From Acidobacteriota bacterium (lineage in GTDB: Bacteria; Acidobacteriota; Terriglobia; UBA7540), in the NCBI GenBank assembly GCA_021828245.1, contig JAKASC010000012.1, positions 11,335 to 19,501 of the forward strand: a stretch of DNA of 8,167 nt, given 5' to 3'. This document shows, piece by piece, positions 1 to 6,407 of the stretch. Every line of letters starts with the position of its first letter. Position 1 is the stretch's first letter. The notes beneath the pieces are model-generated. The model was not told where the DNA came from. It did not search any database and saw only the letters and a program-made list of their open reading frames with translations. The position numbers and the translations under genes were made by a program.

Positions 1-9
1 CATCCCTTC

Positions 10-20
10 AAGCAATACTT
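10..20. promoter_or_regulatory. Operator-like 11-bp inverted repeat (copy 1)
   Basis: AAGCAATACTT is an imperfect inverted repeat (AAG.A/T.CTT with one mismatch). It differs in one base from the perfect inverted repeat AAGTAATACTT at 2487-2497. Here it lies seven bases left of the near-palindrome at 28-43, just upstream of the presumed start of a leftward gene. The pairing of the same two motifs in two upstream regions suggests a protein-binding site. The identity of any regulator is unknown. Confidence 0.35.
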
Positions 21-27
21 TTAATGT

Positions 28-43
28 TGTCGGAGCGCCGACG
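28..43. promoter_or_regulatory. Operator-like GTCGG...CCGAC palindrome (copy 1)
   Basis: TGTCGGAGCGCCGACG contains GTCGG and CCGAC arms around AGCG. It matches the perfect palindrome at 2539-2554 at 14 of 16 positions. Both copies lie in non-coding DNA upstream of a leftward gene, and both are accompanied on the left by the AAGYAATACTT motif. It is most likely a regulator site or a small dispersed repeat. It is not a terminator, since there is no T-run on either side. Confidence 0.4.
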
Positions 44-153
44 AAGATTTGAAGTTTAACTTTAAGATGCTCGGCCCGGCCTAGAGTAGGCGTTCATTCA
101 CACCGGCTCTTGTTGAGACGCAATGCCGCCCCGCTCCTGGCGGACTCTTCCAG

Positions 154-1314
154 CTAGCGGGGGCTCAGCCATCCTGGAATCACCACGTCCACCGGCCCCT
201 CGCCCACGGGAATTTGCGTGATAAGTCCCGGAGAGTTGGTCCTCAGAATCGTTAGGGCGTCGGAGTTTCGGTCCGCCACGGCGAGAAAGCGGCCGTCGGG
301 AGTCAGAGCCTCCGAGGTAGGCGCCGCTCCAATCGGAACCGCCGCCAGGACCGATCGGGAATTGACATCCAAAAAGGTGACCAGTCGGTCGAGAGAGCTC
401 AAAAGGTACAGGCGAGTGGAGTCCGGGGTGAACAGGGCAGCCACCGTGCCTTTGGCGGTGGGCAGGCTCTGCTCGACGTCGTCCGCCGAGGTGTCGATGA
501 TGCTCATGGTGGCCGTAGCGTCGGCAAAGACAAACAACTCACCCCCATCGGGCTTGAGCGCCATCAGGCTGGGCGCGGCGCCGATCTCAATGTTGGACAG
601 AAGTTGATGCGAACGGAGATCCACCACGGACACCGCATCGTCCCCGCTATCAGCAACAAAAACCTTCGATCCGCTCGGAAGCATGACCAGAGATTCCGGC
701 GCTTGCCCGACACCCACCCGCGCCAAGAGCTTGCCGGAACCGGTGCTGAAGATGAGCACCTGATTCGTTGCCGTATCGGTCGCCACTAACCTCCCGCCTC
801 CCGGCAAAAGCACAAAGTGATGAACGCCTTGGCCAACTTTGATTGTGCGAAGCATAGAGCCATCGGTGCTATGGAGCACCGTCACTTGACCGGAGACGGG
901 GTCGAGCACCGTGATGCGGCTCCCGTGGTTGGAGAACTTCATGCGACTTGCAGCACGGCTAACGGTTTTGGTCCATAACACGTTGAGCTTGGGGAAGCCG
1001 ATGGCCGATAATTCGCCGGCGGAAGAAAGCGCATAAAATTCGTGCGACCTCGGCCGCGCCGCAACCTGAACGATAGCGTGGGCGAAAGGAATTGTGCGGA
1101 CGATCCGCAGTTCGGCCAGATTGACTACGGCGACCGTCCGGCTTCCTTCGCAGGCGACCAAGGCCACATACGGTCGGGGAGGGGAAGGCCGTTTGGAGCA
1201 AGACCCACATGCGAGCGCCGCTAGGACCATCCCCAGCCAGGCAAGAAATTCCCTCCGGGCGGTCGGGGGGCGCCAAGGGGCGGGTTTGCGTCCAGTGGCA
1301 GGCGTGGCCTTCAT
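154..1314 (-). CDS. Exported YVTN-type beta-propeller protein, probable Tat/lipoprotein signal
   Basis: The 386-residue product begins with a basic segment, then a twin-arginine-like RREFL at residues 20-24 and a hydrophobic stretch to about residue 35. Two cysteines (36 and 39, in LACGSC) follow as possible lipidation sites, so it is probably exported by Tat and anchored as a lipoprotein, although neither cysteine sits in a perfect lipobox. The remainder is a series of roughly 40-residue repeats with the pattern V.V.D / G..P / L.PDG / .V.D...D.V.V.D. Examples lie near residues 203-232, 244-274, 286-317 and 328-357. This is the signature of YVTN/PQQ-like seven-bladed propellers (surface-layer or 'YncE-like' proteins). 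The fold is recognisable but the ligand and role are not; no catalytic residues are evident. The start ATG overlaps the stop of the upstream DAHP synthase by one base (TGATG). No Shine-Dalgarno sequence precedes it, which suggests translation coupled to that gene. Confidence 0.82.
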   Translation of the reverse strand: MKATPATGRKPAPWRPPTARREFLAWLGMVLAALACGSCSKRPSPPRPYVALVACEGSRTVAVVNLAELRIVRTIPFAHAIVQVAARPRSHEFYALSSAGELSAIGFPKLNVLWTKTVSRAASRMKFSNHGSRITVLDPVSGQVTVLHSTDGSMLRTIKVGQGVHHFVLLPGGGRLVATDTATNQVLIFSTGSGKLLARVGVGQAPESLVMLPSGSKVFVADSGDDAVSVVDLRSHQLLSNIEIGAAPSLMALKPDGGELFVFADATATMSIIDTSADDVEQSLPTAKGTVAALFTPDSTRLYLLSSLDRLVTFLDVNSRSVLAAVPIGAAPTSEALTPDGRFLAVADRNSDALTILRTNSPGLITQIPVGEGPVDVVIPGWLSPR

Positions 1315-2366
1315 CAGGAGGGGGCCATTCCCGAACGGGGTTGGGTCGAGCGGCCGAGAACGGCGGCAATCGCTGTCACCTGGTTCATCAATTCTTGAAA
1401 TTGGGAGGGAAACAGGGATTGATAGCCGTCGGAAAGCGCTCGATCGGGGTCGGGATGCACTTCCACGATCAAGCCATCCGCGCCGGCGGCAACCGCCGCT
1501 CGAGCCATGGGAATCACCTTATCCCGCCGGCCGGTGCCGTGGCTAGGGTCCACAAGGATCGGCAGATGTGACAAAGACTTGACGGCGGGAACCAGGCTTA
1601 AGTCGAGTGTATTGCGGCTGTGGTCGGAGAAAGTGCGAACCCCGCGCTCGCAGAGGATCACGTTGTAGTTGCCTTCCGAGAGCACGTATTCTGCTGCCAT
1701 AAGGAACTCCTCGAGCGTGGCGGAAAGCCCGCGCTTGAGCAAGACGGGTTTTGGGGAGCGTCCCACACGCTTGAGGAGCGAGAAATTTTGCATGTTGCGG
1801 GCACCCACCTGCAAGACGTCAGCGTACTCTTCCACCAGATCGCAATTCTCCGGGTCAATGGTTTCCGTCACAATCATCAGGCCGAACTGGCGGCGCGCCT
1901 CGGCGAGAGCCTCCAAGGCGGGCCGACCCAATCCTTGAAAGCTGTAAGGCGACGTGCGGGGCTTGAAAGCACCGCCGCGAAGCAGGCGTGCTCCGGCTTT
2001 CTTCACGGCCTCAGCCGCCAGCAAAAGCTGCTCGCGACTTTCGACGGCGCAAGGGCCGGCAATAATTCCGAGCTCTGGCCCGCCGATTCGCACTCCGGCT
2101 TCCGCAGGCCCAACCTGGATGACGGAATTCTCTGGCTTGACTTCCCGGCTGACGAGCTTGTAGGGCTTCGAGACACGAATCGCTTCGGCAACCCCCGGCA
2201 AGCTCTCAAATTCCGCCGGGTCAAGGGGTCCCGGATTGCCGGTGATGCCGACGGCGGTTCGCTGCGCACCGGGAATAAGGTGAGCGCGAAAGCCCATCGC
2301 TTCGATTTTTGCGGCGACGCGGCGAATGTCCTCTTCAGTTGCCTGCGGCTTCATCACGACAAGCAT
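1314..2366 (-). CDS. aroF: 3-deoxy-7-phosphoheptulonate (DAHP) synthase, type I-beta
   Basis: This enzyme condenses phosphoenolpyruvate with erythrose 4-phosphate to DAHP, the first step of the shikimate pathway, in the cytoplasm. Numbering from the ATG at 2366 (350 residues), an N-terminal ferredoxin-like/ACT-type domain (about 1-70, starting MLVVMKPQAT) precedes the TIM barrel. That domain is a feedback-regulation module in the Thermotoga-type family. Barrel motifs are GPCAVES (about 104-110), GGAFKPRTSPYSFQG with the PEP-binding Lys135, KRGLSAT, CERG and DPSHGTGRRDKV. The four metal ligands are Cys106, His276, Glu302 and Asp313; their spacing equals that of the Thermotoga maritima enzyme. 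A GTG three codons upstream (2375) is an alternative start. I prefer the ATG because a GGACGG sequence lies nine bases before it, and it gives the usual family N-terminus. It is the first gene of a leftward pair with the beta-propeller. The family also includes chorismate-mutase fusions; none is present here. The symbol could equally be aroG. Confidence 0.96.
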   Translation of the reverse strand: MLVVMKPQATEEDIRRVAAKIEAMGFRAHLIPGAQRTAVGITGNPGPLDPAEFESLPGVAEAIRVSKPYKLVSREVKPENSVIQVGPAEAGVRIGGPELGIIAGPCAVESREQLLLAAEAVKKAGARLLRGGAFKPRTSPYSFQGLGRPALEALAEARRQFGLMIVTETIDPENCDLVEEYADVLQVGARNMQNFSLLKRVGRSPKPVLLKRGLSATLEEFLMAAEYVLSEGNYNVILCERGVRTFSDHSRNTLDLSLVPAVKSLSHLPILVDPSHGTGRRDKVIPMARAAVAAGADGLIVEVHPDPDRALSDGYQSLFPSQFQELMNQVTAIAAVLGRSTQPRSGMAPS

Positions 2367-2399
2367 GGCCAGCACCCGTCCAAGCGGAACCGTCGCCCT

Positions 2400-2428
2400 A
2401 GTTTAATGCATCATAGGGGCGAAAGCAA
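2400..2428 (-). promoter_or_regulatory. Candidate sigma-70 promoter for the aroF pair
   Basis: Read leftward, a -35-like TTGCTT (2428-2423) and a -10-like TAAACT (2405-2400) are separated by 17 bases. Each matches the consensus only in part (3/6 and 4/6), but the spacing is ideal. The predicted start near 2393 leaves a leader of about 27 bases before the ATG. Transcription from here would cover the DAHP synthase and the coupled beta-propeller gene. Confidence 0.35.
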
Positions 2429-2486
2429 TTTGATGGATGTTCCGGCTCAGGCTGAGGCAGGGAAAGGCGCCTCGTCCCTTAAGTTA

Positions 2487-2505
2487 AAGTAATACTTCAT
2501 GTATT
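2487..2505. promoter_or_regulatory. Overlapping operator-like inverted repeats (copy 2 of the AAGYAATACTT motif)
   Basis: AAGTAATACTT (2487-2497) is a perfect 5+1+5 inverted repeat. Its right half is shared with a second inverted repeat, AATAC-TTCAT-GTATT (2491-2505), so the site holds three related half-sites. The 11-bp core differs in one base from 10-20. A TAAAAT sequence (2514-2519), a good rightward -10 box, lies so that its -35 region would fall inside these repeats. That would be a natural place for a repressor or activator, but no recognisable -35 sequence is present. Confidence 0.4.
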
Positions 2506-2538
2506 GGGATGGGTAAAATATCAACCATGCCTTTCATT

Positions 2539-2554
2539 TGTCGGCGCGCCGACA
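2539..2554. promoter_or_regulatory. Perfect 16-bp palindrome (copy 2)
   Basis: TGTCGGCGCGCCGACA reads the same on both strands without a spacer. It matches 28-43 at 14 of 16 positions. It lies in the aroF/nfo divergent region, 41 bases to the right of the AAGTAATACTT motif; in the left copy that gap is seven bases. A homodimeric regulator site is the simplest reading; a dispersed palindromic repeat is the alternative. Confidence 0.45.
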
Positions 2555-2618
2555 TCGGTGTTGTAGGACGTTATCAAGCCACCCGCGCTCTGACCTTTTT
2601 CGCTTACCCGCTGCTCCT

Positions 2619-2741
2619 CGACGGTGCAGACCGTCGTCTGGTCTTTTCGGAGCGCCTTCGTGGGCATATCTATAAGTCGGTTCGTGCCGAACCCCTGGTT
2701 CACGAAATCGCACACAAACCCGGTTCCCGGTCGTTCGTTTG
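2619..2741. repeat. Cluster of overlapping inverted repeats
   Basis: Five inverted repeats lie within 123 bases. They are CGACGGT/ACCGTCG (2619-2636, four-base loop), CAGAC/GTCTG (2627-2640), GGTTCG/CGAACC (2679-2693, three-base loop), GAACC/GGTTC (2689-2701), and CAAAC/GTTTG enclosing CCGG/CCGG (2715-2741). The first two share a strand segment and so are mutually exclusive as RNA; the same is true of the third and fourth. This could be a structured RNA, a regulatory leader or chance. No run of T follows either end, so an intrinsic terminator is not indicated. Confidence 0.35.
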
Positions 2742-2840
2742 GAGATAAAAGTTTGCCGTCCCCAGCGTTGGCCTGGCATGGAGGTTCCTGGTCACGATCC
2801 TTTTTTACGTCGGCTTGTCACTAACGCGCAACTCGCTTCA

Positions 2841-2870
2841 TTGACGCTTTCGGCGAACGTTTGCTACGAT
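2841..2870 (+). promoter_or_regulatory. Candidate sigma-70 promoter for nfo
   Basis: TTGACG (2841-2846, 5/6 to the -35 consensus) is followed after 18 bases by TACGAT (2865-2870, 4/6 to the -10 consensus). The expected start near 2877 gives a short leader of about 23 bases to the GTG of nfo. This is the best promoter-like sequence in the window and probably drives nfo, and possibly leuS and guaA. Confidence 0.55.
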
Positions 2871-2899
2871 GAGCGATTAAACCCTTTTGGAGAAGCCGC

Positions 2900-3742
2900 G
2901 TGAAGGTCGGTGTTCACACCTCGATTGCCGGAGCGCTAGAAAATGCGGCGCGCCACGCCAAGGAAATTGGCTGTGACACATTCCAGATGTTTTCAGCCAA
3001 TCCGCGCGGCTGGCGCTCCAAGCCGCTTCTAGCGGGCGATGTTGCCCGGTTTCGGGAGGTACGCGCCGCCCAGGGCCTATCACCGCTCGTGATTCACGAT
3101 AATTATCTAATCAACCTGGCGTCGGGCGACCCGGCAATCCGTCGGAAATCCCAGGAGGCTTTTCGCGGGGAAATCGAGCGAGCCGTCGGTTTGGGAGCCG
3201 ATTACTTGGTGACGCATCCCGGCAGCGCGGGTGAAACCAAACCCTCGCGCGCCATTCGCCACTGCATCGAATCCCTCTTAAGGGCGGCAGATGGGTTGAC
3301 CCTGAATGGTTTGGTCATCCTCATTGAAAACACGGCCGGCCAAGGCTCGTCCATTGGAAGGAGCTTCGAGGAAGTGGCGGAAACTCTTGAAGGCGCTCGG
3401 GGCCGGCTGCCTGTCGGGGTCTGCGTAGATACCGCGCATTGCTTTGAGGCCGGTTACCCGATTCACACGGCGGCCGGACTTAAAGCAACGCTTCAACTTC
3501 TTGACGCAACCGTTGGAGTGAAGAACGTGAAGGTGATTCACGCCAACGATTCAAAGACGGATTTCGAGTCCCATGCTGACCGGCACGAGCACATTGGAAA
3601 AGGCAAAATCGGAAGGGAAGGCTTCCGGCGAATCGTGCGTCACCCGAAGCTCAAAAATATTCCGTTTATTTGCGAGACTCCCGTTGACCGGCCCGGCGAC
3701 GACCGGCGCAACCTCAACACGCTTCGTCGGCTGGCGGGGTAG
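2900..3742 (+). CDS. nfo: Endonuclease IV (deoxyribonuclease IV), AP endonuclease
   Basis: The enzyme cuts the DNA backbone 5' of abasic sites and removes 3'-blocking groups during base-excision repair. The 280-residue length matches the family (about 280). It is a TIM barrel with a trinuclear zinc centre, and all nine expected ligands are visible: His66, His106, Glu143, Asp177, His180, His214, Asp227, His229 and Glu259. Their spacing closely follows the E. coli protein (69, 109, 145, 179, 182, 216, 229, 231, 261). Signature segments include GVHTSIAGALENA, VDTAHCFEAGY and HANDSKTDFESHADRHEHIG. The start is GTG at 2900, because the protein begins KVGVHTS as usual and GGAG (2889-2892) lies seven bases upstream. 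It is the first gene of a rightward run, with leuS 110 bases downstream. The enzyme should be functional. Confidence 0.97.
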   Translation: MKVGVHTSIAGALENAARHAKEIGCDTFQMFSANPRGWRSKPLLAGDVARFREVRAAQGLSPLVIHDNYLINLASGDPAIRRKSQEAFRGEIERAVGLGADYLVTHPGSAGETKPSRAIRHCIESLLRAADGLTLNGLVILIENTAGQGSSIGRSFEEVAETLEGARGRLPVGVCVDTAHCFEAGYPIHTAAGLKATLQLLDATVGVKNVKVIHANDSKTDFESHADRHEHIGKGKIGREGFRRIVRHPKLKNIPFICETPVDRPGDDRRNLNTLRRLAG

Positions 3743-3852
3743 GACTTTAAGCAGAGAGGAACGCACCGCAGGCACCTGGGAGAATGAATTAGAGGCCCGC
3801 GAAGGGCGGACCGATAGCCAGCGGGAAAAACTCTCGAGCGAAAGAGCGTGTG
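3743..3852 (+). other. nfo-leuS spacer
   Basis: This gap of about 110 bases has no clear promoter, terminator or ORF. An AAAGAG sequence (3841-3846) is a weak ribosome binding site six bases before the leuS ATG. An AGGGCGGACCG segment (3803-3813) superficially recalls the T-box consensus but has no supporting structure. leuS may be read through from nfo. Confidence 0.4.
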
Positions 3853-6354
3853 ATGGACGCTAACTACAACCCGCAACAAATCGAGACCAAGTGGCAGCGG
3901 CGCTGGGCGGAGCTGAAGCTCTTCGATGCCGACGTTGACCCTGCCCGCAAGAAGTATTACGTGCTCGAGATGCTGCCGTACCCATCCGGCGCGCTGCACA
4001 TGGGCCACGTTCGCAACTACACGCTGGGTGACGCCCTGGCGCGGTACATGGGGATGAAAGGCTTCAACGTCATTCACCCGATGGGATGGGACGCTTTCGG
4101 CCTGCCGGCGGAAAATGCGGCCATCAAGCACGGCCGACCGCCCGCCGATTGGACGTTTGACAACATTGCCGTGATGCGCGGCCAGTTGAAGCGCCTCGGC
4201 TTCAGTTACGATTGGCGGCGAGAGATTGCCACCTGCACGCCGGAATATTATCGCTGGAACCAGTGGCTTTTTCTCAAGATGTACGAGCGCGGCCTGGCCT
4301 ACCGCAAAAAGAGCCGCGTCAACTGGTGCCCCGAGTGCGAGACGGTTCTCGCCAACGAGCAGGTGGTGAACGGCTGCTGCTGGCGGCACGAGGAGACGCC
4401 CGTCGTCGAGAAAGAACTCGAGCAATGGTTTCTGAAAATCACCGCCTACGCCGACCGCTTGCTCGAAGACATGCGACACCTGGTCCGCTGGCCGGAGCGC
4501 GTGCTCACGATGCAACGCAACTGGATCGGCAAATCTCCGGGGACTTTCGTTGATTTTAAGGTTGAGGGGTTGGATGAGTCCCTGCGAGTTTTCACGACCC
4601 GCGTGGATACTATCTTCGGCTGCACGGCGGTCTTCATCGGTCCCGACCATCCTTTGGTTGAGAAGCTGATTCGCCTTTCGGCTTCTCCTCAAAAGCTGCG
4701 CGCCGACGCCGAGCGCATTCAAGCCGCCGCCACGGGCAGCCGCGCGGAAGCGAGCCTTGAGAAGGTTGGCGCCGCGACCGGCTTTCACGCTAGGAATCCA
4801 TTCAATGGAGAATTGATTCCGGTTTGGCTCGCCAACTTCGTGCTCACAGAGTACGGGACCGGCGCCGTGATGGCCGTTCCCGCTCACGATCAGCGCGACT
4901 TTGAGTTTTGCAAAACTTACGGCTTGCCCATCAGGACGGTCATTCAGCCCAAGGAGCAAAAACTTAAAGAACCACTTGAAGAGGCGTTCATCGAGTACGG
5001 ACAACTCGTTGATTCAGGGAAATACTCAGGTCTAACCTCAGAACAAGCTATCGAAAAGATGACCCGCGACGCCGAAGCGGAGGGGTTCGGGCAGGGAACT
5101 GTCCAGTATCGCCTGAAGGATTGGGGAATCTCGCGCCAGCGATATTGGGGAACGCCCATTCCGATTCTCTACTGCGAGAACTGCGGCATCGTGCCGGTTC
5201 CGGAAGCGGACTTGCCCGTTGTGCTTCCGCCTCGGGTGAAACTGACTGGGCAGGGAAAATCGCCGCTTGAGAGCGTCCCGGAGTTCGTGAACGCGGTGTG
5301 TCCGCGCTGCGGAGGCAAGGCCCGGCGCGAGACCGACACCATGGACACGTTTGTGGATTCTTCTTGGTACTTTTACCGTTACACCGACCCTCAAATCACT
5401 TCGGGCCCGATTAACTCCGACGCGGTGCGCTACTGGTTTCCCGTGGACCAATACATTGGCGGCATCGAGCACGCGATCCTGCACCTCATCTACATGCGGT
5501 TCTTTACCAAGGTCATGCAGGACATCGGCCTGGTGGAATTTTCTGAACCCGTGGCGCGGCTGTTCACGCAAGGCATGGTGCTCAAGGACGGCTCGGCCAT
5601 GTCGAAGTCAAAGGGGAATGTCGTGGACCCGACGGAGATGTGTGACAAGTACGGGGCGGACACGGTTCGGCTCTACATGATGTTCGCCGCTCCCCCGGAA
5701 AAAGACCTGGATTGGTCGGACGCTGGCATCGAGGGCGCTTGGCGGTTTCTGAACCGCGTTTATCGGCTAGTTGAAAAACATCAAGCAAAACTTGAGGTTT
5801 TACAGAGCACTCCGCACGTCATGGCCGTCACGCCGGATCGCTTGACCGGCGAAGAGCGCAACCTGCTGCGGAAGGCTCACCAGGTCCTTCGCCACGTGAC
5901 GGAGGACATGGAATACCGGTGGCATTACAACACGGACATCGCCATGTGCATGGAGCTGGCCAATCAGTTGGCGGAATCGGAAGCGGCGCTCGCAGCGGGG
6001 AAGATTCGGGATGAAGTTTTTCGGGCCGCGGTCGAACTCCTCGTGATTTCGCTTTCGCCTTTTGCGCCTCACCTTGCGGACGAGCTTTGGGAAGCGCTCG
6101 GCCATTCCGAACCCCTTTTGAAAACGCCCTGGCCCGCCTTCGACCCCCAGCTTGCGGCGGAAGAAGAACTTGAGATTCCTGTGCAAATCAATGGCAAAGT
6201 GCGGGCGCGAGTCCTCGCGGCGGCGGACGCAAGCGAGGAAGAGATTCGTCGGCTCGCCCTGGCCGACGAAAAGGTCAGGCAATACTTGAACGGCCGCCAA
6301 GTGATTAAAGTAATCGTCGTGCCGCAAAAGTTGGTGAACGTTGTGGTGAAATGA
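3853..6354 (+). CDS. leuS: Leucyl-tRNA synthetase
   Basis: This class Ia enzyme charges tRNA-Leu with leucine and hydrolyses mischarged products. Numbered from the ATG at 3853, it has 833 residues (bacterial LeuRS is usually 800-880). The Rossmann fold carries the HIGH-type motif HMGH (49-52) within PYPSGALHMGHVRNY. A zinc-knuckle CPEC (159-162) with further cysteines at 175-176 follows. The CP1 editing domain (about 225-415) has TTRVDT (248-253) and the editing aspartate Asp346 in PAHDQRD. CENC (441-444) and CPRC (483-486) pairs flank the return to the catalytic core (WYFYRY, about 505-510). The second ATP motif reads AMSKS (582-586) with Ala in place of the first Lys. The anticodon-binding domain spans about 640-760. 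The C-terminal domain includes QINGKVRARV. A GTG directly upstream (3850) is an alternative start; the ATG is better spaced from AAAGAG. The stop overlaps a bridging minicistron leading to guaA. Confidence 0.98.
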   Translation: MDANYNPQQIETKWQRRWAELKLFDADVDPARKKYYVLEMLPYPSGALHMGHVRNYTLGDALARYMGMKGFNVIHPMGWDAFGLPAENAAIKHGRPPADWTFDNIAVMRGQLKRLGFSYDWRREIATCTPEYYRWNQWLFLKMYERGLAYRKKSRVNWCPECETVLANEQVVNGCCWRHEETPVVEKELEQWFLKITAYADRLLEDMRHLVRWPERVLTMQRNWIGKSPGTFVDFKVEGLDESLRVFTTRVDTIFGCTAVFIGPDHPLVEKLIRLSASPQKLRADAERIQAAATGSRAEASLEKVGAATGFHARNPFNGELIPVWLANFVLTEYGTGAVMAVPAHDQRDFEFCKTYGLPIRTVIQPKEQKLKEPLEEAFIEYGQLVDSGKYSGLTSEQAIEKMTRDAEAEGFGQGTVQYRLKDWGISRQRYWGTPIPILYCENCGIVPVPEADLPVVLPPRVKLTGQGKSPLESVPEFVNAVCPRCGGKARRETDTMDTFVDSSWYFYRYTDPQITSGPINSDAVRYWFPVDQYIGGIEHAILHLIYMRFFTKVMQDIGLVEFSEPVARLFTQGMVLKDGSAMSKSKGNVVDPTEMCDKYGADTVRLYMMFAAPPEKDLDWSDAGIEGAWRFLNRVYRLVEKHQAKLEVLQSTPHVMAVTPDRLTGEERNLLRKAHQVLRHVTEDMEYRWHYNTDIAMCMELANQLAESEAALAAGKIRDEVFRAAVELLVISLSPFAPHLADELWEALGHSEPLLKTPWPAFDPQLAAEEELEIPVQINGKVRARVLAAADASEEEIRRLALADEKVRQYLNGRQVIKVIVVPQKLVNVVVK

Positions 6355-6407
6355 TGCGCCTTCCGAGCGGCCGGCTCGCCTGCGCCTGGGGTTCAAGCAT
6401 TTTATGA
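6351..6407 (+). CDS. 18-codon bridging open frame between leuS and guaA (possible translational coupler)
   Basis: An ATG at 6351 overlaps the leuS stop as ATGA. It opens an 18-codon frame, MMRLPSGRLACAWGSSIL, whose TGA (6405-6407) overlaps the guaA ATG, again as ATGA. It therefore fills the whole leuS-guaA gap with four-base overlaps at both ends. The guaA start has no evident Shine-Dalgarno sequence, so reinitiation by ribosomes finishing this frame is an attractive explanation. The peptide itself resembles nothing I know and may have no function. A chance open frame is quite possible, given its short length and the GC-rich context. Confidence 0.3.
   Translation: MMRLPSGRLACAWGSSIL

Larger units (their letters stand above)
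1..153. other. Non-coding region upstream of a probable leftward gene off the left edge
   Basis: No credible gene lies here. Read leftward, a GAAGG sequence (positions 9 to 5) followed by ATG at 3-1 sits at the very edge. It could be the ribosome binding site of a gene starting just outside the window, because the ATG at 3-1 is too close to the GAAGG to be the preferred start. The stretch holds two operator-like motifs, listed separately. A weak CCGCC/GGCGG stem (126-130 with 139-143) lies just past the end of the beta-propeller gene, but it lacks a T-tract on the leftward strand, so I do not call it a terminator. Confidence 0.5.
2367..2899. other. Divergent intergenic region between aroF and nfo
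   Basis: This 0.5 kb stretch has no gene I can support. The open frames in it are short, lack ribosome binding sites and resemble no family I know. It contains a candidate leftward promoter for aroF, a strong candidate rightward promoter for nfo, two operator-like motifs shared with 1-153, and a cluster of inverted repeats at 2619-2741. Such a long gap between housekeeping genes is more than two promoters need. It may hold a small RNA, a regulatory region or a decayed gene. Confidence 0.6.

Noticed and set aside
126..143. CCGCC/GGCGG hairpin as terminator of the aroF-propeller pair
   Set aside because: The five-base stem has an eight-base loop and no T-run on the leftward strand; the support is too weak to call.
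1620..2492. A 290-codon rightward open frame opposite the DAHP synthase gene
   Set aside because: It is antisense to a gene with intact catalytic residues, and the product has no recognisable motifs.
2671..2745. tRNA-like segment with GGTTCG and CGAACC
   Set aside because: No T-arm of the GGTTCRAANCC form, no 7-bp acceptor stem and no anticodon arm can be assembled.
2509..2748. A 79-codon rightward open frame in the aroF-nfo gap, with two overlapping leftward frames (64 and 81 codons)
   Set aside because: None has a ribosome binding site at a sensible distance, their products resemble no family I know, and they overlap each other. The rightward frame runs through the 16-bp palindrome and the stem-loops. 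They are more likely incidental.
3743..3852. Possible T-box leader before leuS (AGGGCGGACCG resembles the T-box consensus)
   Set aside because: The gap is too short for a full T-box. I see no specifier stem with a leucine codon, and no terminator/antiterminator pair follows.
3640..5004. A 454-codon leftward open frame opposite nfo and leuS
   Set aside because: It lies antisense to two clearly conserved genes. Long antisense frames are common in GC-rich genes, and the product shows no recognisable domain.
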